A stretch of DNA of 64,000 bases. Source: Bipolaris cookei (lineage: Eukaryota > Ascomycota > Dothideomycetes > Pleosporales > Pleosporaceae). Location of the stretch: contig NRSV01000004.1 of assembly GCA_002286855.1 (NCBI GenBank), positions 525,213-589,212 on the forward strand, written 5' to 3'. Made by a program: the position numbers and the translations under genes. Positions 44,760 to 57,063 of the stretch are shown piece by piece (position 1 is the first letter of the stretch; the number at the start of each line of letters is the position of its first letter). A model generated the notes under the pieces. That model was not told where the DNA came from. It saw only the letters and a list, made by a program, of their open reading frames with translations, and did not search any database.

Positions 44760-47700
44760 GTCAATTACCTATACCTGACTTTCTGGTTTTTTTTCTTTAT
44801 CGAACAAACCCTCTTTTTTCGACCAATCATGCGTCCCCACCTGTCAGTATTTTTTGTCTTCATCATAATTGCGTGATTTAGACCCGGATCTCTCGGTCTG
44901 TCAACCCACATCTGGACTTTCGACCCGTCATATTCACCACAACCTGTGAGGCACTAGATCAGACGTGCTAGATCGCTATGTTTGTTGAGGGGGCTTGCAA
45001 ACTTCACATGCAGCTAGGCGATTTAACGAACCTTTGTCCCTCTCCGATGCAAATACCCGTCGCTACCATCTTCGCTCTTGTTCTCGGGTTCTCCCTTTTT
45101 TTTCTGGGCGTTAGTATCTTTTTTTGGGGTTTTTTTTTACAACGTCACGAGATCCAGATGCGGCACAAGACTGCCATGTTATGAATGATCTCATGGGGAC
45201 ATCAGATGAGCCGTTGGACCGACTCCTCGGCTTCAAGCCACTGTTACCTAGCAATATAAGGGGGCCGTCTGGCCGACATGCATCAGATGAGTTGGTACGA
45301 AGATCGTGCCGATGCGACTCAATCGGGCATAACAAACGGCATCTGGCACTTGGCACAATTCTTCAGGGGAGGCATATCAAGCATCGCCAAACTATACTCG
45401 ACAATAAGGGCGCTATTATACGCCAAAGATGCTGGAGTTGTGGAGAGTAAGGGGCGCGTGAGCTGCGAGTGTGGCTACATGCATCCTCTACAGCTAAGGC
45501 GGATCTCCACACACCGACTGCAACTTGTATCCCCAAGTTGCTGCTCTGAGACAACCCCTCCCCTGAAACAACATCCTTGGAAATCTGCAATAAAAGAACA
45601 GGTTCGTGGAACATCGGCCCTGACGTCCATGCGTAATCAGGGTCTTCGAGAAGACTTCCGAAGCTAGGCTTTTTCTTCGACCTTGGCTACTCTCGTACAG
45701 TACAGCAGTCAAGCAAAACCATGGGGTCTTGATGCCGTCCTTGGGATGTGGGGTAGACGCCACATGCAGGGTTTCCGGCAAATATTTCCCAGCTTCGCCA
45801 AGACACTCAATTACTATAGTATATACCCGGTACTATTCTCGACAGAAGTGTACCTTTTGCAATGACAACTACCATGGCTTAAGATTCGATTTGAGATGAG
45901 GTGAAGTTGCCTCGTGTTACTCATTTACAGCCCATTCCGAAAGGGCATGAATCCTGGATGCTTTGTGCCTGGCAGCATGACGTGACTCTGACGAACATCA
46001 TGAGAGCGGCAATCAGCAACAACTTACCGGTATTCCCAAGTAAGAGATGCTACTAGCTGCAGCGATAAACTGAAGCAAAATCCGGAGAAGCGCGATGCCT
46101 ACGAGTTTGACTCCGACTTGTCTTGTGGCAAAAGGCCGCTTCTCAATCCTACTGAGCACATGTACAACACCCTCAACATCAATACCGCACCTGCAAAGTT
46201 TCTCGAAACAAGTAAAAGACAATCTGTTGCAATGGGCAAGGAATGGTGCTGTTCCAACGTGCGTGCATCTCGCACTGCATTTCTAGCACACCAGCTGCAT
46301 GTCGAGTCCGTACCGAAACCCACTACAATAAAACAAACCCCGTATCGGCAGTCGAACCGGTCCACCTGACTTTCCACCAAAAAAATCCAAACAAGCTCTT
46401 AAAATCAGTGATATAGCTATAGTTAATCCGTGCAGACCATAGCACTATCAGCGGACAACCAACGACCTCGCGTTGGCTAGACCTTGCCCCTCCAACCAAA
46501 AGCTCTGCAACCCCAATTTAGGCGCAACACCAGTTAGCCCAATACAGCACATGGTGGTTCCAAAATGGGCAATTACAACGGCAGTCCAGACCACAAGTGC
46601 AGATCACCAAATGCATTGGGATATTGGCTCGGTGTGTCTGGCGGAGAGCGCCGTTGCAGGGACGGGGGGACGGGGGGGGGGAGCGCTGGAAAAGATCTTT
46701 TCCTATCTGGCATGCTTTTCCCTGAGGGGGATGATCGTGGGCGAAAAGAGGTTGTGGGGAAGGGGGGTATGGGAGATGCGGGGGGTTTGTCGGTGGCCTT
46801 GTTGCTTTGTCCGAGGAGTAACTTTTCCTACCTGGCAGGACGGGAGGATGATCATGCGAATTTTTTGGCTCTTTGAGTGATGGGGTGACTGGGCGACTAC
46901 TACTGGGTATATTGATCAATGTCGGTACTACTGAACCCTCATCATCTTTACCCTCTAGTCTGTTGTCATGTGTGAGGCTTCATGCCAGCTATGTATGTCA
47001 AAGTGCAGCATGGCACCTATGATCGTTGAGTCTTTCAGGTCCACGGCATGTTGATCCTCGCGCTGGTTGAAAACGTCGGGCTCCAAGAAAAGGCACCCAG
47101 ACAGCCCAAAAAGACCAGCATGAGTTGAGGCGTAAAAGGTTGTTGAGCTGTTTACTGCCGATGACGTTGTTTGTACCAGGAAACTCACACACCTTTCTCT
47201 CTGACATATTGTACTTGACCCCACCAACCTTGCCTTTTCTTTTCTCTCCTCGTACTATGCAAGCAGTAGCAGATATTCGACGACCCTTCGTTCCGGAGCA
47301 GGCTCAATTTCGAGATATCATCGTGAAGTCGGTGTGCGAGGTGGAGTCTTGCGGCAACATGTACCAGATTGAAGACGCTGGCACAGAGTATTTGCGTTCG
47401 TCGCAGAGAGGATACTCGAATCGGTTTCTTCTCGTACATTTTGTGTTTAGCGATTGTCTTGGTTTCCTAACAAGTCTCGTAAGAATGCGTAGGTGTGATT
47501 AGGGCGAGGTGTTTCAAACGCTTGCGACTTTTCTTCTCGTTCCATATTCCTTCACGCATTTACACCCTCTCTTTGCATACCAATCTCCATACCAGTTCTT
47601 ACTCGCCGCTGCTAATCACTGCTCTTCCAATCCCGTCTCTTCTCCAAACCCTTCTACCTATCCTTCACACATTCCACATACCATATATCCACCTCCATAC

Positions 47701-48847
47701 CCACTACTCTTTCCCCTTTTTTCAAATTCTAACCTCTCAATCCCACCCCCCATCTCTCCATCCGACATTCCAAGCGTACTCCCATCAAACATATACCCTT
47801 CCCCATTCCCACACCCACACTCACACCTAAATCTGCACAAACGATATTACCACTAAAAAAAAACGCCACAACTCCCCCTTTTATCCACCAATAGTATTGC
47901 AACAGCCACACCACCACCCCCAATTGACCTACCAGGAAAAAAATACACTAACAGAGCTACGTACAGCATCAATACGACAATTGGGAACCCAACACCGCCT
48001 CCCTCTAATTTTCCACAAGTCCTATCAGCCCCGCTAGATTATAACACGGTCATGGTGGTTGCGCGTGGGACGCTCAGGCCACCACCACCGCCCTATCAAG
48101 ATACCGTACGTACGTATGTAGAAGGATACGATGTTGGTGGCACACATACATATATACATACATACATACATACATAAGACCGGAGAGAAAGAAAGCGGGT
48201 AGAGGCGAAAAAGGGAGATGCGCATTGTAGGCGAGGGTACTACAAGCACAGAGATAGAGCACTCCTTGTGAGTTTGTGCATTTGGGGGGTCTGGCTGGCT
48301 GTGGGTGTGTTGGAGGCGGAAGCTTGTTTGGACGTTTGGTTATTTTTTTTACTTCTGGTCAAGGTGAGTTGAAGAAAAGTAAGTGTTCATGACGTTGGGT
48401 TTGGGGTTTGTAGCTACTATTAGTTGTGCAAGTTAGCTCTGCCAATAGTTCATTCACGCACGAGTTGTTCTGTGAGACATCCTAGGCTATGCTAAATATG
48501 CTAGATTCCAATTATTAGATCTCGACATGCCGAAACCTACTTTCGTATGTCTGTAGCTATTGAGGTCCGAAACCGCCATACTCATGGAAACCCAGGTTTT
48601 AGCCATGATGAGAACGCTGGCGCGCCGTGTACATAAATCCGCATGTTTAGGGTATCGATGCTATACGTGCTTTTTTTTAACGCCGATAAAATGCTGTTTA
48701 AGAGATGCAAAAGTGAATACTCGCTCTATCAATTCAGGCAAGCTCAATGCTGACGTATTGCGCATGTGAATGATCATTCATGATACGACCGACCATGCCA
48801 GATATTCTTGCTTCCCCCTTCAACCATGGCTGAACTGATCATGGCAC
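44760..48847. other. Gene-free region before the scc2 stop, second part
   Basis: About 4.1 kb. It has T-rich tracts (44785-44820, 45095-45140), a G-run near 46665-46682, a long pyrimidine/ACC-rich tract (47500-47870) and an ATAC repeat. A short frame at 47257-47502 (81 codons, MQAVADIRRPFVPEQ...) looks protein-like for a few dozen residues but has no recognisable domain. Confidence 0.45.
48141..48177 (+). repeat. (ATAC)n microsatellite
   Basis: CATA/ATAC tetranucleotide repeats with one TATAT interruption in the gene-free region downstream of scc2. Confidence 0.85.
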
Positions 48848-51800
48848 CTAGTCTGAATCATCGTCACCATCCGGCGTCCGCGAGTTTCTCTTTTTCTTCG
48901 AGCCCGCCGGCCTGACCTTGAACTTTTTAGGCGTACTGCCACCTAAGGTAACATTGCTCTTCCGCTTCCTGCCACGGCCACTAGTTGGCATTGGTATGCT
49001 GTTTTCGCCGTCATCATTGGGCGTCTCATATCCTACATCCAACGTATCATCACCGTCTGCGTCGGTAAAAGTTTCCCGATCAATGTCCAACAAATCTGCA
49101 AAGTCGTAGCATTGCTTCACCATGCTTTCACGGGTATTCAGGGCGCTCATGACACCAGATAAGCGTTCCCACAAGTCTTTACTGGTGGTAGCCAGGTGAT
49201 TGCGAGTCGCAGGTTTGACATATTCCTTTTGTGGAATGGGTCCGTTGTGTTTAATGCCATACCATCGCCGAATGAAACTGCGAGTCTCCCATACCATCTG
49301 GAGAATCGTACAAGCCGTTGCGATTTGACGAAGGCGGTTGTCGTCGATATTTGGTGGTGCGAGCTGAGGTACAGTTTGAATCACTGGTGGGAGCGGTTGC
49401 GATGGTAGCATTCCGTCCATAGGTCCAGTAGCCAGCATGTGTTGCTGAAATGGGTCCATTGGCTGTGGCTGCTCTACCTGAATGTATTGTTTTGGAAGTT
49501 CTTCTGCGATAACAACTCCCACTGCAGGTCCAGTTGTGTTCAGTACCATCGCTTCGACTGCGTTGAGGAACACTGCGAGTTCCTCTTGATGCGGAAAGTC
49601 GAGCAAGGCCAGGTTCTCCAGACAGAAACGAGCGTATAAGACAGCCTCTGGCACAGGACTACTGGCATCCAATTTAGAGAGGTCAAAGTCAATTTGCTTA
49701 CAGAAGTTGGTGATAAACTTCTTCAGGCTCGCTTTCTTGCCAGTCTTCAGCGCCTCGAAAAGTTTGGCAAGCTTCGGAGTATGGGTAGCTTCGACCATTC
49801 CTCGTGGATCGTTGAATAAATCCAGTTGATATCTGAAGGCCATGTGTATGGCCTGCATGTATTCTTTCTCCAGATACGACTCTTGCTTCTCATGGATACG
49901 CCTGTGTTCGTCGCCTGCCACCTGAGCCAAGCTTTTATTCGGTGAAGTAGCCAAGGCCACGAGTGCGGCACCACACTCCTTTGGATGAACAAGTCCTTGG
50001 CGACTGATACTGGCAATGATGTCTGTGGCGATTACAGCGAGCTCGTTCTTGTTGTGCAAAGCAGCTTTCACAAAGTCCTCCAGAAATCTCTGGGCTAAAT
50101 GTAGAGTTGCTTGGTCATTTCCAGTGGCCACGAACGAGGTTTCCAATCGAGCTGAGCCATTCACGGCTCCTTTACCAATAGCGATTTGTGCGCCTGTTTC
50201 AGAACGCCGCTCGGCAACAGTAAAAAAATGCCTAAAGAAAGAGAGCGCGACATGCCTCAAGGAGTGATTGTCCTCATTGATGAAGACGAGCTTCACCACC
50301 TTTTCCACTTCAGAGCGCATGAAATGCTCCGGTGACTGCTGGCAAATGCCACCCATACTTTGCAATGCTTGCTCGCGAATGTCTAGCTCCCAAGCCTGCA
50401 TAGTGAAGGGCCGAACAGTATCTAACAGGAGAAGAGACGGCGGAGGTGGTGACTTTTGATTCAGGGATGGCTCCATTTGCTTCTTGAGGGCCTCATTCTT
50501 GCTGATGGTAGCGCGGAGTTTAGTCACGAAAGGCTCGGCATGTTGATCGAGACTGCAAACTTGGCCAAAAGCACCCAGCAAGATTAAATACGAGAGTATC
50601 TTCTCTTTTAACTTAGTGGCATCCTCTTTCTCCTTTTCCACTGCCGACTCCTTGGCTGATGCCAATATATGGGCCGATGACAACAACGGGCGAAGTTGGC
50701 TGATCACAGAGCAGGTGGTAACGAAGATCTTTTCGGCACCTATGCTCGATATCCCACTGATTGCCCACAAACAATGGACGACATCGAGAAGAGTCTCGCG
50801 ACTTGTAGGCCAACCCAAAGATGCGAATTTAGCCAGCTTCGGGACGTTACGCATCAGACTTCCCCGAATCTCTTCCGCAAAAGCATGTTGAAGTGAAGGA
50901 AGCGTTGGCAACACATGACGGAAAACCACAACCGTTGGCCGCACAAGGGCTACGTCGTCCGTGTTAACAATTGTCTTGATGTAAAGTTTCAGATGCCGGA
51001 GGTAGTCGACCGAAAATAGCGTAGGCTTGATCCTTGCAAAGACACTCAAGGTGTTCATGACACGCGTCTGGGACTTGTTGTCCGTCCCATTCCCTGGATC
51101 AATGACTTCGTCGACTAAATCTGCGACAAGCTCTCCACATATCTGCAGATTTGCAGCAGGTGCTTTGGATTCAGGCGATACACAATGGATGAAGAACTTT
51201 TCGAAAGCCTCCAAGTGCACTGTGCTTTGGCCTATAGATTCCAGGAGGTCTACCATGAATGCTGCTCTTTGCTCACGGTTCAGACGGTGCTGACTGTCAT
51301 CGGTTTTCGTACCCGAGCTAGCAGTCGTCAACCATACCTCTTCGAGGACGTTCCGACCCAGTTCCGCAATTGTGCTTTCATCATCTTGCGAAGGAAGAAG
51401 TAGTGGAGCAGCAATCTTCAGTCGAACCTGCTTTGAGTTGGAACGGAGGTATATCTCTTTGAGAAGCTTGATTGCCTTCTTCTTCGGTCCATTCGAAGGA
51501 TCGGTCGTCATATCCAATATCTGTGGCAGGACATGTCGCTCTAAAGAGGGCTCCTTGGCTAAGCAATTGGACAGTAAGGACAATGTCGCTTCGCGAACCA
51601 TGGGTGAGCTATCCCTGAGCGAGGAGATCATGTTGATGACATGGCCTTCGGAGATAACCTTGGGATCTTTGTCTAGCAGTTGCTGCAATGCCGTGGTTCC
51701 TCGTGATCGAAGCTTAGGTGAAATTTTGTCCTGAGCGTAGAGTTGCATGAAGTTGACGATCTGCGAGAGGTATCTGCACACTTGGCTTTGGAGCGTGATT

Positions 51801-54605
51801 ACACCAGCGGCCAGCTTGCTCTGATCGTCTGAGACCAATTGAAACTTACTATCGTTCAAGGTTAGTTGCGAAGTAACTTCACAAATAGTGGCACTTACTG
51901 TTTCCGAGCCAGCCATTTAGGATCGACGATCATACTCTCTAGGCATTGCTGAACTGTTTGGATGGGTTCTGGCCGGCTGTCTTGATTTGGTTCAGGGTAT
52001 GCCTTTGTAACAGCTGTGAGCCAGGAACTGACATAACAGCCAGTTGTTGCTTGAAGGTGGGGGTCTTCCTGGGACGGTCGAAGGTCGAGATATTCAACCA
52101 AAGATTCAAGGACCATGCGGTAAGGACCGTCAAAGGCAAGTAGATCCACGTCATTAACGCGCTCCTTTTGATCCTCATTCATGGCGTCATTCACGAGTCG
52201 ATCTAGCTTCGACGACAAGTCCGACTGCGAAACATCTAGCCTTTGCCTTAGCTTCTTCAGCTGGTCTTTGAAGTCAATCACACCGCAGCCTATTCTCGCC
52301 ATTGTCGTAAGAGCCATATCTTTATCGACCACGGAGTGCTTATTTGCTTGGTCATCCTGAAGTATCGTTCTCATTCGTACCAAAAGAACCTGTAAAAGCA
52401 TCACAGCAGCCGGCCATTGAGGAGACCCGAGAACGTTGCAGAAATCGTCGATGAAGAGATCCAGAAGATTGCGGAATGGCTTATCACCAGACTTTGAAGT
52501 GTTTGACGCACGCTCGCAGAGTTGAGTTACAATGAAGGAGGCGGTGTTGGTAGCCGTTGTAGTCAGATTCTGCGCAATGAATGTTGGGGTACCTCTACCC
52601 TTGTTCATCTTCTTCGCTGTCTTTGTAGAAGTACCGGGCTCGCAATCGCTAACATCATCCTCAACTATCATGTCTTTGATCTCGCTGTCGGCCGATGATG
52701 TAGTACGAGGACCAGGGTTTGTCGCAACAACCTGAACGAAACGCATAAATAGCGCGGAAATCGTCATGATAGGCACTTCTCGAACAGATACAAATTGCCT
52801 GGCGCTTGCCTTCTTATCAGGAAGCTTTTCCAAATTGCTGAAAATTCCGCTAAGGATTGACGTCCGTTGATCTGGATATCTCGCAAAGATTTGAGCCAGA
52901 ACATCCATCGCTTTCTGGCGAAAGTGTTCAAATTTCCTAATGGTAAAAACAGAATCTTTTTCGGTTTCGCTATTTTGCTCCACTAGAAGTTCAAGTGTCA
53001 GGTACTCCAGGGTGTTGAGAGCTCGGTTAGACAAATTATATTTGCCTATGACTGTTGCAAATCGAGTAAGCACAACTCCAGATAGGCGCAATACTGCTTG
53101 CAGGTCCTGTCTGTATGCTGAGGCAGCATTGAAAAGATCTTGGGACTCGCCCGATCGCCGCGATTGGACGATGGGAATGATACATGCGTCTTTGACTAGC
53201 TTTATAAGATCGATGATGGTATCGACAATTTCTTCTCGTCGCATGCGATAGTCATCGCGGCCTTCAATCATAGTCTCCAGTAGAAGCTTCGAAGATTTCA
53301 GTGCAAATTTGGCAGTCGTGATGCTCTCAGTGAGCTCCAGAGTAGCCTCATCTCGTGAAAAAAGCCCGTTTTTGGTTGTTGAAAGAACAGTAGGATGAAG
53401 GAGCGATTGTATCTGCATGACCAGTTCTACAGGAAGTGCATCAAAGCGTCCTAGACTGACCACACCCGACATCTTTTCTGAGAGGTTATCCATCGACCGC
53501 GGTTTGAGTACGTTGAATTCGCCATCAGGTGTCATTGTCTTGCTGAAATGTTGCGACCCATCGAGGTCGTCCTTGTCCTCTGTTAGGTTGGTAACGAGTG
53601 TGTCCAGCAGTTCAATCTTCCTGTCCGCGATCTCTCGTTCGTGAGGTCTTAAAACGGCAGCTCCACCCTGTGCTCTTTTATCTTCCTGCTTTTGCAACAG
53701 ATTTTCCGATGTATTGATGTTATCAATGTATCTGAACTCTTCTCGCGAAACAATTTTTGGCTTTATAATCACAGCCGGTCCTGGAGGACGAACAGGCGTG
53801 CTACTCGGAGCGGATGAAGGAGCGCTGGACGGGTACGGGAGTTCTGCGTTTCGAGCATGGGCACTGCTTTTAGGAGTGGAAGAAATTTGGGGCGCCACAC
53901 GAACTGGTTGCGGAGTAGCCGATTGTCTGGGAGGGGAGCGCTCTTTGCGAAGTCGTTCAGATGCCCCGACACTCGGTGCTAGCCATGTCAGTGGGAGTAT
54001 AATCAAGTGACAAGGAGACTTACTCGTAAACGTTACATCCGTCTGTTTCAGCAACATGCGCGCAAATGGGCTAAGCGCGGGAGTATATCCCGAAGACTCT
54101 CCATTTGTGCCTTTCACGGGACTGTCTGGAGGAGGCGTCGCTAATTGCGGCATGGGCTTGAAGTGGCTATGACCGTTAGGGGCTGCTTCTCATTCAAAAT
54201 CCAGAGCACACTCACTACTCTGGTAGTTTGTCCCGATGAAGAAGATTGCGGAGTTGCTTCAAGGTATCGTGTAGGTGTTGCGCAGTAGACTGGCCCTCGA
54301 TTTCGTCGTTCAAGATGCCCACGGCTTTCTTCGCGGCCTTTTGTTGGTCTGGAGTCAAGGTAGTGGGTGGGGTCAGAGGTTCGGCCGTAGGGAAAGGTAT
54401 TATATCTATCTGTTTATCAGTCTTCTGCCGTGGTGGGTGAGAGAGCCTGGCGCATCCAAGATGGGCAGGTGAGGTAGAGTGACTGACCCGGTGAGAAGGG
54501 GATAATCGAGGTAAAGGGCGAATATGGGAGAGCATCATCAACAGTGGGGGGTGGTCTCCGGAATGGGAGTCCCCCGCCGTTGACGTTGTGCCAATCTCCA
54601 TTCAT
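48848..54605 (-). CDS. scc2: Cohesin loader subunit SCC2/Mis4 (NIPBL family)
   Basis: Four exons on the minus strand (54605-54488, 54405-54216, 54166-51899, 51848-48848) give 1858 residues; 53979-54023 is probably a further 45-nt intron (1843 residues if removed). The join of exons 1 and 2 makes the conserved start MNGDWHNVNGG ... ALPYSPFTSIIPF|SPDIIPFPTAEPL, and exons 2-3 make LPEYHFKPMPQLATPPPDSP. The long C-terminal part is HEAT-rich: RSRGTTALQQLLDKDPKVI, SSLRDSSPMVREATLSLLSN (the Scc2 signature before the hook), then LLDTVRPFTMQAWELDIREQ. The tail is acidic/basic with GRGRKRKSN and KKKRNSR, likely nuclear signals. With Scc4 it loads cohesin onto chromatin. Divergent from rpa12. Confidence 0.93.
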
Positions 54606-54963
54606 TGCGGTCGCGCTTGATGGGCTGAGTCGGAGGAGCAAACCGCAGAGTAGGCGCCGACAGTGTACGTTCTGGGGGCGGAGTCGAACAATCGCTATTT
54701 CAACGTCTCGGCGTGCATCGTCTGATGATGCGATCCTTTTGCCCTCCTCTGATTCTTCACGCGAGCGATGCGCTCTGTTGTCTGCTACGCTGTGGCGGCT
54801 TCGGGGTGAAAGTACCTATGATCGAATCGTCCTGACAGTCGGACGCGTTCTGACCGCCTACCATTTTCGGGCTAGCTTAGTGCAGCCGCGGGAGTCGCGA
54901 TTCCCCATAACTTTTTTCCATCTCCACACCCATCATCATCTTCACGACAATACACTGCCCACC
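54606..54963. promoter_or_regulatory. Bidirectional upstream region of scc2 and rpa12
   Basis: 358 bp between divergent starts. A frame on + (54544-54981) crosses it but has no domain and overlaps both genes. Shared promoter inferred from position only. Confidence 0.45.
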
Positions 54964-55447
54964 ATGTCAGCTATTGGTTAGTGATACTCCACCTGCGTAT
55001 AAAATATGAGGTATTTGCTGAAAAAACAAATAGGATCCCTTGTCTTTTGCACAGATTGCGGTAACTTGTTGGACGGTTCTGTGGGGAAGCAACAACAGAA
55101 CATAGTCTTGACATGCGGTGTCTGTGGCGCGCATAATAAAGATACATCATCAAAGACTGTCGTTACTGTTTCCAAGCCTACCGCTTTCCCTTCTTCCCTG
55201 CGCGCGAAGAGATCCGAGGTGCAGACCATTTCGGAGGAAGACGTACAGACCACCAGTATAATCAACCACCCATGCGAAAAATGTGGAAAAGAGCAAGTGC
55301 GATATTACACTCAACAACTGCGAAGTGCAGACGAGGGAACCACTGTCTTTTACGAGTGTGATTGCGGTCACAAGTATGTTTGCGCAATCGGCCTCAAATT
55401 CAAATTCGTGCTGATAGTTATCTTACAGGTGGAACACGAACAACTGA
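54964..55447 (+). CDS. rpa12: RNA polymerase I subunit RPA12 (A12.2)
   Basis: Three exons (54964-54976, 55034-55373, 55429-55447) give 123 residues, almost the same as the yeast subunit. Exon 1 codes only MSAI plus one base; the join yields MSAIGSLVFCTDCGNLLDGS. The N-terminal zinc ribbon uses the CTDCG and CGVCG pairs; the C-terminal TFIIS-like ribbon uses CEKCGKEQ and CDCGHK. The acidic hairpin RSADEGTTVFYEC carries the Asp-Glu pair that supports RNA cleavage and proofreading. It ends KWNTNN, as expected. It works in the nucleolus in rRNA transcription. Tiny first and last exons make it easy to miss for gene callers. Convergent with the next gene, with 78 bp between stops. Confidence 0.95.
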
Positions 55448-55525
55448 GTTGGGCTGTACAAGTACAATGGCCTCGTTGAACTTCATGTAACCCAAACGCC
55501 ATGCTCATGCAACATGTTACCACTT

Positions 55526-56561
55526 CTAAGCCGCAGCAACCTGTGGCACAATTGCGTACTCCATCTCCCCATTCTTCTCGAACTCTGCCATATCGAGTGC
55601 AACAATCACACTGTCTCGTACAACCTGTTCTGGATCATTCAAGAATTTGCGCAAAGTTTCCTCGACGCCTTCCTCGTCACCCAAACTTCCCAGAGCCTCC
55701 GCAGCCTCATGGCGGACCATACTAGCCTCGTTTGTGTTACTCAGTGCCTCTGTCAGACTGGGAATTGACGCGGGATGTGACAGCTGTCCGAAAACGAATG
55801 CGATTTCGTGGCGGAAGAGAGCAGACGGATCGCTGAAACCACGGGCGAGTGCTTGTACGGCCGGGATAGCAGTTGGGAGATCGGGTGGCGAGGAAAGATC
55901 GCGTAGCGCGAACATGGCCCGGTACCGCTGGAACAAGGGCAAAGATGTGTCGAGTAGTGTCTTTTCAAGTTCTGGTATCGATGGTTTTTCGGTGCTCTGT
56001 GGCAGAGGCGGCGCAGGGTCGATTGATGTGAAATCACTGTACAGTGTTTAGCATATACAACAGAGCCTGGAACTCTTTGCACACATACCTCTTCTTCAGC
56101 TTCTCTTGTCCCTTCTGTAGCCCATGATCCCATTCGATGCGATCGACAGCAATATCGCAAGTTTCCCGCACAACGTCGACCTCTTGGGCATCATCTCTTA
56201 ACTGCTTTAGTAGATTCAAACTCCCCTTGTCACTCAATGCACCAAGTGCCTCTGCAGCCTCGTGTCTGCACATGGAGTCTTCCTCCTTGTTTTGCAGCAC
56301 AGCCCTCAACGGTGCAATAGCAGCATCATGGCCAGACTGACCCAGGCAGTAGGCGAGCTCATGCTTTAGAAGAGCAGATGGCGAAGAAAAGGCGGCTCCA
56401 ATGGCTTCGATCGCGGGGACTGTTTGTTCGGTGGGCGGGTTCAGGCCTGCTAGGTACTTCAAAGAAAAGAGAGCACGGAATCGTCGGGCAAGGGGCTCTG
56501 ATTCTGATGTGAGGATCTTGCGTAGGGTTACAACCTGTGTGTCTTGTTCGGTAACAGCCAT
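55526..56561 (-). CDS. lia1: Deoxyhypusine hydroxylase (HEAT-repeat di-iron enzyme)
   Basis: Two exons (56561-56089, 56036-55526) give 327 residues. The enzyme hydroxylates deoxyhypusine on eIF5A to complete hypusine. It is a dyad of HEAT repeats with four His-Glu iron-ligand motifs, all present: H67-E68 (LKHELA), H100-E101 (CRHEAAEALG), H234-E235 (FRHEIA) and H267-E268 (VRHEAAEALG). The two halves are visibly repeated (RFRALFSLKYLAG / RYRAMFALRDLSS). Length matches the family. The intron falls in the linker between halves. The symbol follows yeast LIA1. Confidence 0.95.
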
Positions 56562-57063
56562 GTTGTTGGTTGGAGAATAAGGTGTTGAGTGACAGAAGAC
56601 GGGAATACAGGATCGTCTTTAGACGCGGCTTAACTCTTTTTTGGTGGGGTTAAAAGTTCATCTGATAAGATCCTCACCGCACCTGCATACTGAAAAGAAG
56701 GCTAGCCTATTGTAGCTTAGTCCGCATGTGACAGCGTGGCAGCGAGTCCTTGTTCCTGCATTATGCAGGACATAAGCCCCCCAGCCCTCTTTTCACAATG
56801 ACTCTTCGTCCTCGCTCTCGGTGTCTTTGACAAGTCGTGGTGAAAGGTCACCTGCAAGAAAAAAGGAAACAAAGACATCGTTTGTGTCTTGCCTCAAAGG
56901 TGCACCTGTCCGCTTCACCATCACCATCGCCTTCACCGCAACACGTCCTCAAGACGACAATTGAACGCCTCGACCCCCGCTCAACCCAGATTTTCGTTCT
57001 AGTCCGAGCACCTCTTTGCAAAAACACGATCGTTTGCGTCAAAAACAGTCTCCGTCTATCGCC
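56562..57063. other. Intergenic between divergent lia1 and the 403-residue gene
   Basis: About 500 bp. It includes an imperfect direct/inverted pair around TGCATTATGCAGGA (56757-56770) and a long C/A-rich leader before the next start. No gene or RNA recognised; likely two promoters. Confidence 0.45.

Noticed and set aside
47495..47856. Frames of 111 and 115 codons on + rich in Pro, His, Ser and Thr
   Set aside because: They only reflect a pyrimidine-rich low-complexity tract; two frames are open at once, which is typical of such DNA.
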